Shown here: piece by piece, positions 1 through 7,997 of the stretch | How positions within the stretch are numbered: position 1 is the stretch's first letter | Layout: each line of letters starts with the position of its first letter | Assembly: GCA_902537325.1 (NCBI GenBank) | Contig: CACBAT010000015.1 | Span: 1 to 40,377 of the forward strand | Direction: 5' to 3' | DNA length: 40,377 nucleotides | DNA from: an uncultured Alphaproteobacteria bacterium | GTDB lineage: Bacteria > Pseudomonadota > Alphaproteobacteria > HIMB59 > GCA-002718135 | Translations under genes and position numbers: made by a program | Notes under the pieces: generated by a model | What the model was told of the DNA's origin: nothing | The model's database searches: none | The model's input: the letters and a program-made list of their open reading frames with translations, nothing else

Positions 1-268
1 TTAAATGTATTGGTTTATTAAATGTTTTAGCAAAACTTGTTATAAATTTTGCATCGGTGAAAGTTGTTTGAGCAATGATATATTTGCTACAATTTAGTTT
101 TTTAAAATATCTAATAGCTTTTTTCCCTGTTTCATCATCTGTAATTAATTCTTTAAAATGTGAGTATTTAATGTCTAAAATATCTATAAATTTTTCAAAC
201 CTTTTTTTATTATCTAAAGCATAATTTATATCAAATGTATCTCTTGCTAATGCTAAATAACCAATCAT
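1..268 (-). CDS. L-fucose/L-arabinose isomerase family protein, N-terminal part (runs off window)
   Basis: Reverse-strand reading frame open from the ATG at 268 to the window edge, giving 89 residues. The start MIGYLALARDTFDINYA, the TDDETG motif at residues 44-49 and QTTFTDAKFI at 67-76 resemble the N-terminal domain of the fucose/arabinose isomerase family (aldose-ketose isomerases; the metal site lies further downstream and is outside the window). No Shine-Dalgarno sequence is visible before the ATG. It is transcribed divergently from the CUT1 sugar-transport operon starting at 403 and may share its substrate. Family assignment comes from remembered motifs. The sugar is unknown: this family also holds isomerases acting on other sugars. 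Confidence 0.6.
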   Translation of the reverse strand, partial: MIGYLALARDTFDINYALDNKKRFEKFIDILDIKYSHFKELITDDETGKKAIRYFKKLNCSKYIIAQTTFTDAKFITSFAKTFNKPIHL

Positions 269-357
269 TGAATTTTGATATGTTTATAATATTTTTTAAC
301 AAAATATTATTATTTAATTTAAAATTTGCCATTATTTCTGGGTTTTTATTACTTGTA

Positions 358-363
358 TATAAT
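358..363 (+). promoter_or_regulatory. Candidate -10 box for the CUT1 transporter operon
   Basis: A perfect TATAAT lies at 358-363, about 40 bases before the start of the binding-protein gene. It would give a 5' leader of roughly 33 bases carrying the strong GGAGG Shine-Dalgarno at 394-398. The hexamer 17 bases upstream (TTTCTG, 335-340) is a poor -35. In such AT-rich DNA a TATAAT can arise by chance, so this is a plausible but weak call. Confidence 0.35.
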
Positions 364-402
364 AATTTAATATGTTTAAGTCTGAAAAAAATTGGAGGAT
401 AA

Positions 403-1683
403 ATGATGAACTTTAAGTTTATTTTAAAAGCAATATCTGTAGCTTTAGTTTCATTCTCATTAACTTTAATTTCTGCAGTTTCTTTTGCTGCCACAGATGT
501 ACGTATTATGTGGTATGGAGATGGAGACAAAGAAAATGTGCCAATTGCAGCACAAATTGATGAGTTTAATGCAGCTAATCCAGATATAAATGTAATTTTA
601 GATATTGTACCATATGATGCAATAATGAACACTCTACCTATCCAGCTTGCTGCTGGTGAAGGTCCTGACATTGCTCGTGTTACTGATCTTGGTGGATTAA
701 ACAAATATTATGCTGATATTACGCCTTATGTAGCTGATCCAAGTTACTATGAAAAAAGCTTCGGTCCTTTTTTAAATTGGTATCGTAAGCCTGGAGATGC
801 AACTTCAATTCATGGTTTCCATTCTACAATGACCGTTACTGGTCCATATGTAAATAAAACTCTATTTGAACAAGCTGGTGTAGATCTATTAGGCCCTGGT
901 GCAACTTGGGAAGAATGGGCAGCAGTTTCAATTGAAGTAGCAGAAAAAACAGGTACTCCTATACCAATGGCTTGGGATAGATCAGGTCACCGTGTATCAG
1001 GCCCTGCGATTTCTATGGGTGCGAAATATTTTGATTCAAATGGTGATCCAAAATTAGTTGATGATGGATTAAAAGCTATGACTCAAATGCTTTATGACTG
1101 GCACCAAGCAGGTACAATGAGTAAAGATCTTTGGGGATCAGTTTCAGGATCTAAATATCATGCTCCAAATGATTGGTGGAATGCTGCTGAGGTAGTTTTC
1201 ATGATGAGTGGTTCATGGCAAATTGGAAGATTTGCAAATGAAGTAGGAGATGATTTTGATTGGTGGGCTGTACCAGCTCCATGTGGTCCTGCTGCATGTA
1301 CTGGAATGCCAGGTGGAAATGCACTATTAGCATTCAATGCTAATCCAGCTGTTGGAAAGGTAATGGATTATCTTTCTAGTAAAGAACAACTAAGTAGTTT
1401 TATTGGTCAAGTTCTTGCCATCCCTGGACACTTAGATCTACAAGTTGACTATCAAACTGATGATCCAAACGCAAAACATGCATTAAACACTTTTGCTGGC
1501 GCAGTGCCAACTATTGATCAAGTCGCTTTTGATCTTCAGGCACACGTTGACAACCGTATAATGTTTAACGCAATTATCTCAAGATTAGGACAAGCTATTG
1601 TTGGTGAAATGACAATGGAAGAAGCTTGGACGCGTATGGATGAAGATGTTGAAAAACAACTTAAAGAAAAATACGGCGGATAA
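403..1683 (+). CDS. Sugar ABC transporter substrate-binding protein (extracellular solute-binding family 1)
   Basis: Periplasmic binding protein of a CUT1 importer that captures a carbohydrate and delivers it to the permeases encoded next. Residues 1-29 form a Sec signal peptide (basic start, hydrophobic 8-24, cleavage near SFA-A). The mature protein has the mixed Ala/Gly/Trp-rich makeup of family 1 binding proteins, including a WDWW-type aromatic cluster (residues 286-288) and the GMPGGNALLAF segment (301-311) typical of maltose/alpha-glucoside binders. Cys294 and Cys299 could form a disulfide. Two ATGs lie in tandem (403 and 406) after GGAGG at 394-398; the second has the better spacing (7 bases), so the true protein may be one residue shorter. 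A hairpin terminator follows the stop. The substrate cannot be read from sequence. Confidence 0.9.
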   Translation: MMNFKFILKAISVALVSFSLTLISAVSFAATDVRIMWYGDGDKENVPIAAQIDEFNAANPDINVILDIVPYDAIMNTLPIQLAAGEGPDIARVTDLGGLNKYYADITPYVADPSYYEKSFGPFLNWYRKPGDATSIHGFHSTMTVTGPYVNKTLFEQAGVDLLGPGATWEEWAAVSIEVAEKTGTPIPMAWDRSGHRVSGPAISMGAKYFDSNGDPKLVDDGLKAMTQMLYDWHQAGTMSKDLWGSVSGSKYHAPNDWWNAAEVVFMMSGSWQIGRFANEVGDDFDWWAVPAPCGPAACTGMPGGNALLAFNANPAVGKVMDYLSSKEQLSSFIGQVLAIPGHLDLQVDYQTDDPNAKHALNTFAGAVPTIDQVAFDLQAHVDNRIMFNAIISRLGQAIVGEMTMEEAWTRMDEDVEKQLKEKYGG

Positions 1684-1707
1684 TTACGTCCAAAATAATA
1701 ATAATAT

Positions 1708-1736
1708 AAAGCTGCTCATTTTGAGCAGCTTTTTTT
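1708..1736 (+). terminator. Hairpin terminator/attenuator between binding protein and permease genes
   Basis: Perfect 11-bp stem: AAAGCTGCTCA at 1708-1718 pairs with TGAGCAGCTTT at 1722-1732 around a TTT loop. The T run covers 1730-1736. It sits 25 bases after the binding-protein stop and 12 bases before the next start. The genes continue in the same direction with no obvious new promoter, so it most likely acts as a partial terminator and 3' stabiliser that raises binding-protein mRNA over permease mRNA. Confidence 0.85.
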
Positions 1737-1748
1737 CGAAATCACTTA

Positions 1749-2780
1749 ATGGAAAATATTAGAAATCAAACAAAAATTTTTTTCCTTAGAATTTTAAACA
1801 TTCCCTTTGCATTTTTAATGCATGCTATTGATTTAATCATGTGGCCAATTCAAAAAATTATTGGAGTAAGAAATATGCCATATATTTTTTTGCTTCCAAA
1901 TTTAATTTTTTTTGGATTATTTGTAATAATCCCTCTTGGTGCAAACTTTTTCTTTTCATTATCATCTGGTGACGAACTGTTATTTGCTGAGAGAGAACTT
2001 CCCACAACAAAACAATATGATCAGTTATTTGATTGTGAGAGTTATTTAAACCCAAATACATGTACAGAAGATTTTTTTTGGAGAGGAGTTTATAACACTA
2101 TATTCTTTGTTGTTTTTCAAGTTGGCTTAATGATTTTCTTTTCGGTTTTGACTGCCGTGATATTAAATAAGAAAATTATTGGCAGAGGCTTTTTTAGATC
2201 GGTATTTTTTTTCCCTGTTTTATTGTCACCAGTTGTTGTTGGTTTGATTTGGCAATGGATACTGCTAAAAAATGGAGCTTTCAATGCAATAATTGAGTCT
2301 TATGGTGGAGACAAAGTATCATTTTTAACAGATCCATCATGGGCTATGGCATCTGTAATCTTTGTATCAATATGGGCTCATATGGGTTTTTACACTCTAA
2401 TTGTATTAGCAGGTCTTCAAGCAATACCTCCAAATTTATATGAGGCAGCCGAGATGGATGGAACTAGCCGAGAAAGAATTTTCTTTCGAATAACTCTACC
2501 TCTTCTAATGCCAAATTTACTAGTTGTATTTATTCTTGCCTCAATAAAAGGTGTTCAAACATTTGATGAAATATATGTTTTAACTGGTGGGGGGCCTGGA
2601 ACATCTACATCATTGATTGTTCAATATATTTTTACCACAGGATTTGCTTCATCTGGATCTGTTCAAAATTTTGGTCTTGCAGCCGCCGCATCTATGGTTC
2701 TCGGTGTGGTACTTTTATTTTTAACACTTATGCAATTATATTTCAGTCGAAATAAAGAAAGTAAACATCAAGAAATCTAA
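1749..2780 (+). CDS. Sugar ABC transporter permease, MalF/UgpA type
   Basis: Inner-membrane subunit of the CUT1 importer. Hydrophobic segments begin near residue 10 and the core six-helix permease runs from about 45 to 335. The EAA loop that docks on the ATPase is at 232-251 (EAAEMDG, then FRITLPLL). An N-terminal extra hydrophobic stretch (10-38) and a periplasmic loop with Cys96 and Cys105 are present. The 343-residue length fits MalF-like permeases without the large P2 domain. No Shine-Dalgarno precedes the ATG, which follows the terminator by 12 bases; the stop is one base from the next start. It pairs with the following MalG-type permease. Confidence 0.9.
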   Translation: MENIRNQTKIFFLRILNIPFAFLMHAIDLIMWPIQKIIGVRNMPYIFLLPNLIFFGLFVIIPLGANFFFSLSSGDELLFAERELPTTKQYDQLFDCESYLNPNTCTEDFFWRGVYNTIFFVVFQVGLMIFFSVLTAVILNKKIIGRGFFRSVFFFPVLLSPVVVGLIWQWILLKNGAFNAIIESYGGDKVSFLTDPSWAMASVIFVSIWAHMGFYTLIVLAGLQAIPPNLYEAAEMDGTSRERIFFRITLPLLMPNLLVVFILASIKGVQTFDEIYVLTGGGPGTSTSLIVQYIFTTGFASSGSVQNFGLAAAASMVLGVVLLFLTLMQLYFSRNKESKHQEI

Positions 2781-2781
2781 T

Positions 2782-3846
2782 ATGTCTGAAACAACTTCAA
2801 GAATAATAAAAATTGCTACAAAAAAAAGATATAAAAATAAATATCATTGGACAGATTATTTTTCTTATTTTTATTTATTTCTAGGTGTTCTTTTAATGTT
2901 TGGTCCTGTTGTGTGGTTAGGATTATCTTCATTAAAGACATTAGCAGGTATACAAGAATATCCTCCAACAATTTTGCCACTTTCTCAAATTCAAGTTGAT
3001 GTTGAAGGATACGACAAACCCTTACCAATTTTTAATGTGACACAAGAAGATGGGTCAGTAAAGCAGTTAGCACAAATTAAAAGAATTGGAATTAATGCTA
3101 AAATGGTTGATCCTCTAAACCCAGGAGAAACAGTAAAAGTACCGATTGATAAAAGAGAAAAAATAAGAGAATTTAAAATTCAGTGGCAAAACTATGTTGA
3201 TCCTTTAAGAAAGTATGATTTTTTACTTTATTTCAAAAACTCAACTTTCATTACTGTTGTAGCAACAATAATAACGTTAATAATAAATTCAATGGCAGCA
3301 TATGCACTTTCTATATATGAGTTTAGAGGGAAAAATTTTGCACTTGTTTTTGTTATAGGCACATTATTAATTCCATTAACGATAATTTTGGTTCCAGTTT
3401 TTTATGTTGTTGCAAACTTTGGAATGATAAATTCATTATGGGGCGTAATTCTTCCAGGTGCTGCAACACCAACAGGAGTTTTTTTACTTCGTCAATATAT
3501 GCTTACATTGCCTAGAGAGCTTATAGAAGCAGCAAGAATGGATCACGCAAGTGAATGGGCAATTTATTGGAGAGTTGTCCTACCTTTATCTATACCTGCT
3601 ATTGCAGTTTTAGCAATTTTTTCCATCATGTGGAGATGGAATGATTTCTTATGGCCTTTAATAGTTTTATCAAAAAGTGAAGTTTATACATTGCAAATTG
3701 GATTAAACGCATTTCACGGAGAACTTACTAGTCAGTGGAATTATGTATTATCAATGACTATGGTAACCTTATTACCTATAGCAATTATATTTGCTTACTT
3801 ACAAAAATTTATAACAACAGGAATAGCAAGTACAGGTATGAAGTAA
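2782..3846 (+). CDS. Sugar ABC transporter permease, MalG/UgpE type, with enlarged periplasmic loop
   Basis: Second membrane subunit of the CUT1 importer. TM1 spans about 29-50 and is followed by the family's LSSLKTLAGIQEYPPTILP stretch. The remaining helices run from about 150 to 350, and the EAA loop is at 249-268 (EAARMDHASEW, then VVLPLSIP). At 354 residues it is some 70 longer than the usual 270-285. The extra length is a hydrophilic insert at about 68-130 between TM1 and TM2, in the periplasm, where it could touch the binding protein. Its stop TAA overlaps the next gene's ATG (taATG), so translation is probably coupled. Confidence 0.9.
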   Translation: MSETTSRIIKIATKKRYKNKYHWTDYFSYFYLFLGVLLMFGPVVWLGLSSLKTLAGIQEYPPTILPLSQIQVDVEGYDKPLPIFNVTQEDGSVKQLAQIKRIGINAKMVDPLNPGETVKVPIDKREKIREFKIQWQNYVDPLRKYDFLLYFKNSTFITVVATIITLIINSMAAYALSIYEFRGKNFALVFVIGTLLIPLTIILVPVFYVVANFGMINSLWGVILPGAATPTGVFLLRQYMLTLPRELIEAARMDHASEWAIYWRVVLPLSIPAIAVLAIFSIMWRWNDFLWPLIVLSKSEVYTLQIGLNAFHGELTSQWNYVLSMTMVTLLPIAIIFAYLQKFITTGIASTGMK

Positions 3847-4859
3847 TGCAAGACAAACCTCTAATTTTTTTCGATCCTTATCCAAGAAATGAAGAAATGG
3901 TTTTTACCAATGATGTTAAGACTGAATTAGAAAAAATATCTAATTTAATTTATCACTTTGGTAGTCGAGCTCCTGATGAACTTGTAGATAAAAATATTGA
4001 AGAAATTGAAATATTAGTTGGACAGACTGCTATGCCTAAAGAGCGTTTAGATAAATCAAAAAAAATTAAAGCAATTATAAATGTCAAAGCAAATTGGGAA
4101 CCGAATATTGACTATCATGAAGCACATAGAAGAGGTATTTATGTTTTATCAGCTGCACCTGCCATGGCTCCTGCTGTTGCTGAAGCTTGTATAGGTTACG
4201 CAATCTCACTTTCTAGAAATGTTTTGGGAGTTTACAAAAAATTTTTAAATTCTGAAGAGCAATATGGAATTAAAGAAAATAAATTTGCTTATACACTTTT
4301 TAACTCAAATGTTGGGTTAATTGGGTTTGGAAATTTAGCAAAAAGTTTACTTCCTTTGTTAAAACCATTTAACTGTAAAATTTCAGTATTTGATCCATGG
4401 TTATCTAATGAATACTTAGAAAGCCAGGGTGTAAACCCTGTATCGATTGATGATTTATTATCTAACAATAAATTTATATTCATATTAGCTGGAGTTACTA
4501 CTGAAAATGAAGGATTTATTAGTAAAGATAAATTAAAATTAATTAAAAAAAATAGTTCAGTAGTTCTAGTCAGTAGAGCGGAGGTTGTTGATTTTGACGA
4601 ATTTATTGAACTTGCTGAAAATGAATATTTTAGAGCAGCTATAGATGTATATCCAGTCGAGCCTGTGCCAGCAGATTCAATTTTTAGAAAAAAATCTAAT
4701 ATTTTATTTACTTCACATGTTGCAGGCGCTTTAGATTATTCATATAAAAATATAAGAGATATGATGATGAATGATATAAAAAAAATCTTGAATGGGATGC
4801 CGCCTATACACTTACAACATGCTGACCCTGACAAAGCAATAATGAGAAGAGATAGATGA
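3846..4859 (+). CDS. D-isomer-specific 2-hydroxyacid dehydrogenase family protein
   Basis: NAD(P)-dependent oxidoreductase of the D-2-hydroxyacid dehydrogenase family, 337 residues, cytoplasmic. The nucleotide-binding site is GLIGFGNLA (157-165), with an acidic residue at the end of the next strand (Asp183). The expected catalytic set is Arg244 (SRAEVVD), Glu272 (DVYPVEPVP) and His291 (SHVAG). The frame stays open upstream to 3735, but that stretch overlaps the permease; the ATG at 3846, overlapping the permease stop, is the natural coupled start. It lies between the transport permeases and their ATPase, so it very likely acts on the imported sugar or its acid. The substrate (for example a keto- or hydroxy-sugar acid) is not evident. 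Confidence 0.88.
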   Translation: MQDKPLIFFDPYPRNEEMVFTNDVKTELEKISNLIYHFGSRAPDELVDKNIEEIEILVGQTAMPKERLDKSKKIKAIINVKANWEPNIDYHEAHRRGIYVLSAAPAMAPAVAEACIGYAISLSRNVLGVYKKFLNSEEQYGIKENKFAYTLFNSNVGLIGFGNLAKSLLPLLKPFNCKISVFDPWLSNEYLESQGVNPVSIDDLLSNNKFIFILAGVTTENEGFISKDKLKLIKKNSSVVLVSRAEVVDFDEFIELAENEYFRAAIDVYPVEPVPADSIFRKKSNILFTSHVAGALDYSYKNIRDMMMNDIKKILNGMPPIHLQHADPDKAIMRRDR

Positions 4860-5938
4860 CTGAAATCATATTAAAGGATATTTTTAAAAGTTATGATCAA
4901 ACAGAAGTAATTCATGGAGTTGATTTGAAAGTTGAAAGTGGAAAATTTCTAGTTTTAGTTGGCCCCTCTGGATGTGGTAAGTCGACATTATTAAGAATTA
5001 TTGCTGGATTAGAAAGAATTACATCAGGAGAAATTTTAATCGACGGAAATGAAGTAAGTAATATACCCGCTTCAGAAAGAGGTTTAGCTATGGTTTTTCA
5101 ATCATATGCTTTGTATCCTCACATGTCTGTTTTTAAAAATATGGCCTTTGCATTGGAAAATCTAAAAATTGATAAAAAAACAATTGAAGAAAAAGTTAAT
5201 AGTGCAGCTAAACTTTTACAAATTGAAGAGTATCTTCAAAGAAAACCAAAAGCACTTTCTGGTGGTCAAAGACAAAGAGTAGCTATTGGCAGAGCAATAG
5301 TTAGAGATCCAAAAGCATTTTTGTTTGATGAGCCCTTATCTAATCTTGATGCTGAGTTAAGAGTAACAATGAGAAAAGAATTATCAGCACTTCATGAAAA
5401 AATTGGTGGTACAATGATTTATGTTACGCATGATCAAGTTGAAGCAATGACATTGGCTGATCAAATAGTAGTTTTAAATAATGGTTATGTTGCACAAGCA
5501 GGAGCGCCACTTGATTTATATAATAATCCCAGTGATATTTTTGTAGCTGGTTTCATTGGATCTCCAAAAATGAATTTTATAAAAGTTAATGCAATTGATA
5601 AGTCTGGTTCATTTAATTTAGTTTCAGATGCATTGAATTTACAAACAAATCATAAAAATTTAGAAAATAATACACCTTATTCTCTGGGGATAAGGCCTGA
5701 ACATATAGAGGTTTGTGAACAGCAAAATTCAGATTTGAAAGTACATGTTGATTTTACTGAACAGCTCGGAAGTGAAACTTATTTTTATTGTCAGGGTGAA
5801 GGAATAAAACAATTAATTGTTCATCATACCGGGCAATATAAAATAAATAAGGGAGAAGAATTATATCTTCGTTTTAAAAGAGATTCAGTTCATCTTTTTG
5901 AAGAGAATGGCATGTCTGTATCAAAAAAAAATAATTAA
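4856..5938 (+). CDS. Sugar ABC transporter ATPase, MalK/UgpC type
   Basis: Energises the CUT1 importer from the cytoplasmic face. Walker A GPSGCGKST is at 36-44, the Q-loop Gln at 82, the signature LSGGQRQRVAIGR at 134-146, Walker B AFLFDEP at 154-160 and the H-loop His at 192 (VTHDQ). The C-terminal third (about 240-350) is the TOBE/OB-fold regulatory region, with the usual LGIRPEH motif near residue 277. The 360-residue length is normal. The start overlaps the preceding stop as ATGA, and its own stop overlaps the next ATG. All four transporter parts are therefore present in one operon, split only by the dehydrogenase gene. Confidence 0.93.
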   Translation: MTEIILKDIFKSYDQTEVIHGVDLKVESGKFLVLVGPSGCGKSTLLRIIAGLERITSGEILIDGNEVSNIPASERGLAMVFQSYALYPHMSVFKNMAFALENLKIDKKTIEEKVNSAAKLLQIEEYLQRKPKALSGGQRQRVAIGRAIVRDPKAFLFDEPLSNLDAELRVTMRKELSALHEKIGGTMIYVTHDQVEAMTLADQIVVLNNGYVAQAGAPLDLYNNPSDIFVAGFIGSPKMNFIKVNAIDKSGSFNLVSDALNLQTNHKNLENNTPYSLGIRPEHIEVCEQQNSDLKVHVDFTEQLGSETYFYCQGEGIKQLIVHHTGQYKINKGEELYLRFKRDSVHLFEENGMSVSKKNN

Positions 5939-6966
5939 TGAGTTCTAAAAAAATTGGACTTGCCATTGTTGGTACGGGCATGGCTGCAAAACCCCATGCC
6001 TTGGCTTTAAATGAATTAAAAGATGATATTAACGTAGTTGGAGTTTTTTCTCGAAATAGGGAAAAAAGAGAAAATTTTTCTAAAAATTATAATTTTAATT
6101 CATTTCAGGACATTGATAGCATTTATAATAATCCTGAAGTTGACATGGTGGATATCATCACTCCTCCAAATCAACGGTTAGAACTAGTAGAGCAGTTTAG
6201 TAAATATGGAAAACATATCTTAATGGAAAAGCCAATTGAACGAACTTTAGAAAATGCAAAAAGTATAGTTTCAATTTGTGAAAATAATAAAGTTAATCTC
6301 GGTATAGTTTTTCAACATAGATTTAGAAAATCCTCAATTAAATTAAAATTATTAATAAATGAGAATAAATTTGGTCAGATTTTTTCAGCTCAAATCAATA
6401 TTCCATGGTGGAGAGAACAGTCCTACTACGATGAACCAGGTAGAGGAACATATGAGAGAGATGGCGGAGGAGTTCTTATAAGCCAAGCAATTCATACACT
6501 TGATCTTGCAATCAGTCTTTTAGGGGATGTTAAAGAGGTGATGGTAATGGCAGAAACTACAAAGTTCCATCAAATGGAGTCAGAAAATTTTGTAACTGGA
6601 GGTATTAAATTTAAAAATAGCGTTATTGCATCTTTATTCGCTTCAACTAGTGTTTTTCCAGGCTCATCAGAGTCAATTATTCTTCATTGCGAAAATGCAA
6701 CAGTAAAACTTGAAGCAGGAACATTGATTATTAATTGGAGAAATGGTGAGAAGGAAGAGTATGGAGAGGAATCTGGAACTGGCGGTAGTGCTGATCCTAT
6801 GGCATTTCCATTTGATTGGCATAAAGATCTTATACTTAATTTTGCAAAATCAATTAGCACAAATGAAAAATTTGAAATTACTGGAAAAGAAGCATTGAAA
6901 GTTCATTATCTAATTGATGCAATGATAGAATCATCTAAAAAAAATAAACTAATTACAATGGAGTAA
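5938..6966 (+). CDS. Gfo/Idh/MocA family sugar dehydrogenase (paralog 1)
   Basis: NAD(P)-dependent oxidoreductase of 342 residues with the two-domain Gfo/Idh/MocA layout. The Rossmann fold carries VGTGMAA at 11-17. The EKP motif (Glu97-Lys98-Pro99) gives the catalytic lysine. The substrate-binding domain has WWREQSYYDEPGRG (157-170) and DGGGVLISQAIHTLDL (175-190), where His186 and Asp189 are expected catalytic residues. The WWR/YYDxP/GRGT pattern is typical of members acting on sugars, inositols or sugar derivatives. Its start overlaps the ATPase stop (taATG). It is followed 12 bases later by a second member of the same family, suggesting sequential redox steps on one substrate. Confidence 0.88.
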   Translation: MSSKKIGLAIVGTGMAAKPHALALNELKDDINVVGVFSRNREKRENFSKNYNFNSFQDIDSIYNNPEVDMVDIITPPNQRLELVEQFSKYGKHILMEKPIERTLENAKSIVSICENNKVNLGIVFQHRFRKSSIKLKLLINENKFGQIFSAQINIPWWREQSYYDEPGRGTYERDGGGVLISQAIHTLDLAISLLGDVKEVMVMAETTKFHQMESENFVTGGIKFKNSVIASLFASTSVFPGSSESIILHCENATVKLEAGTLIINWRNGEKEEYGEESGTGGSADPMAFPFDWHKDLILNFAKSISTNEKFEITGKEALKVHYLIDAMIESSKKNKLITME

Positions 6967-6977
6967 AATATTTAATC

Positions 6978-7997
6978 ATGAGAAAAATTAAAGTTGCTGC
7001 AATGGGTGTTGAGCATAGACACATTTTTGGACAATTAAATGGCATGTTAAATTTGGGATGCGAATGTGTTGGCTGGTGGAATGAAACTGATAACAATATT
7101 ACAAAAGATTTTAATGAAAAACACCCTGATATACCCCGCTTTACAAATAAAGAGGATTTATTAGCAAATAAAGAAATTGAATTAGTATTAATAGCAGACA
7201 TTCCAGTTAAAAGAGCAGCTTTAGCTATTGAGTGTATGAATGCTGGAAAAGATGTAATGTTAGATAAACCTGGTTGTACATCTTTAGAACAACTTAAAGA
7301 AATTGAAAATACTACAAAAAAAACAGGAAAAATTTTTTCAATAGATTTTTCTGAAAGATTTGAAGTACCTTCAGTTCAAGTTGCTTATGATTTAATTCAA
7401 GCAGGTGAAATTGGAGATGTTGTTCAAACAATTGGAATGGGACCTCACCGATTAAATATTCAAACTAGACCTGATTGGTTTTTTGATTACGATCAATATG
7501 GTGGTATTTTATGTGATATTGCTTCACATCAAATAGATCAGTTTTTATTTTTTACTGGATCTAAAAATGTAGAAATTATAAATTCTTCAACAGGTAATTT
7601 TTCAAATCCAGAATATAATAAGTTTGAAGATTTTGGTGAAATATTAATCCATGGAGATAAGGGTAGAGGTTACATTAGGGTAGACTGGTATACACCTGAT
7701 GCTTTACCTAATTGGGGCGATGGTAGATTGACCATTTTAGGCACAAAAGGATACATTGAATTAAGAAAGTATGTCGATCTAGTTGGTAGAGAAGGAACAG
7801 ATCACCTTTTTTTAGTTAATAATAAAAAATATGAATATAAAAATGCTACTAAAGAACCTCTAACATATTTTGAGAAATTAATGGGCGATGTTGTAAATAG
7901 AACTTGTACTGCAATGGATCAGTCACATTGTTTAAAAGTTATGGAATTGGCAATCAAAGCCCAAAAAAATGCGATTAGGCTTGGTAATATTAAGTAA
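6978..7997 (+). CDS. Gfo/Idh/MocA family oxidoreductase (paralog 2), atypical nucleotide loop
   Basis: Second Gfo/Idh/MocA member, 339 residues. The fold is recognisable from the lysine motif VMLDKPG (93-99, Lys97), GGILCDIASHQIDQFLFFTG (175-194; His184, Asp187) and the alternating beta region after that. Two motifs depart from the norm: the N-terminal dinucleotide loop reads AMGVEHRHIFG (8-18) instead of GxGxxG, and the usual EKP is DKP. DKP is seen in part of the family, so catalysis is probably retained. Its stop and the next gene's ATG share one base (taATG). It probably works with its neighbours on the sugar brought in by the CUT1 importer. Confidence 0.82.
   Translation: MRKIKVAAMGVEHRHIFGQLNGMLNLGCECVGWWNETDNNITKDFNEKHPDIPRFTNKEDLLANKEIELVLIADIPVKRAALAIECMNAGKDVMLDKPGCTSLEQLKEIENTTKKTGKIFSIDFSERFEVPSVQVAYDLIQAGEIGDVVQTIGMGPHRLNIQTRPDWFFDYDQYGGILCDIASHQIDQFLFFTGSKNVEIINSSTGNFSNPEYNKFEDFGEILIHGDKGRGYIRVDWYTPDALPNWGDGRLTILGTKGYIELRKYVDLVGREGTDHLFLVNNKKYEYKNATKEPLTYFEKLMGDVVNRTCTAMDQSHCLKVMELAIKAQKNAIRLGNIK

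Noticed and set aside
231..704. 157-residue minus-strand open frame
   Set aside because: It overlaps the first binding-protein gene and the partial isomerase gene and has no family features; it is a shadow of the AT-rich coding strand.
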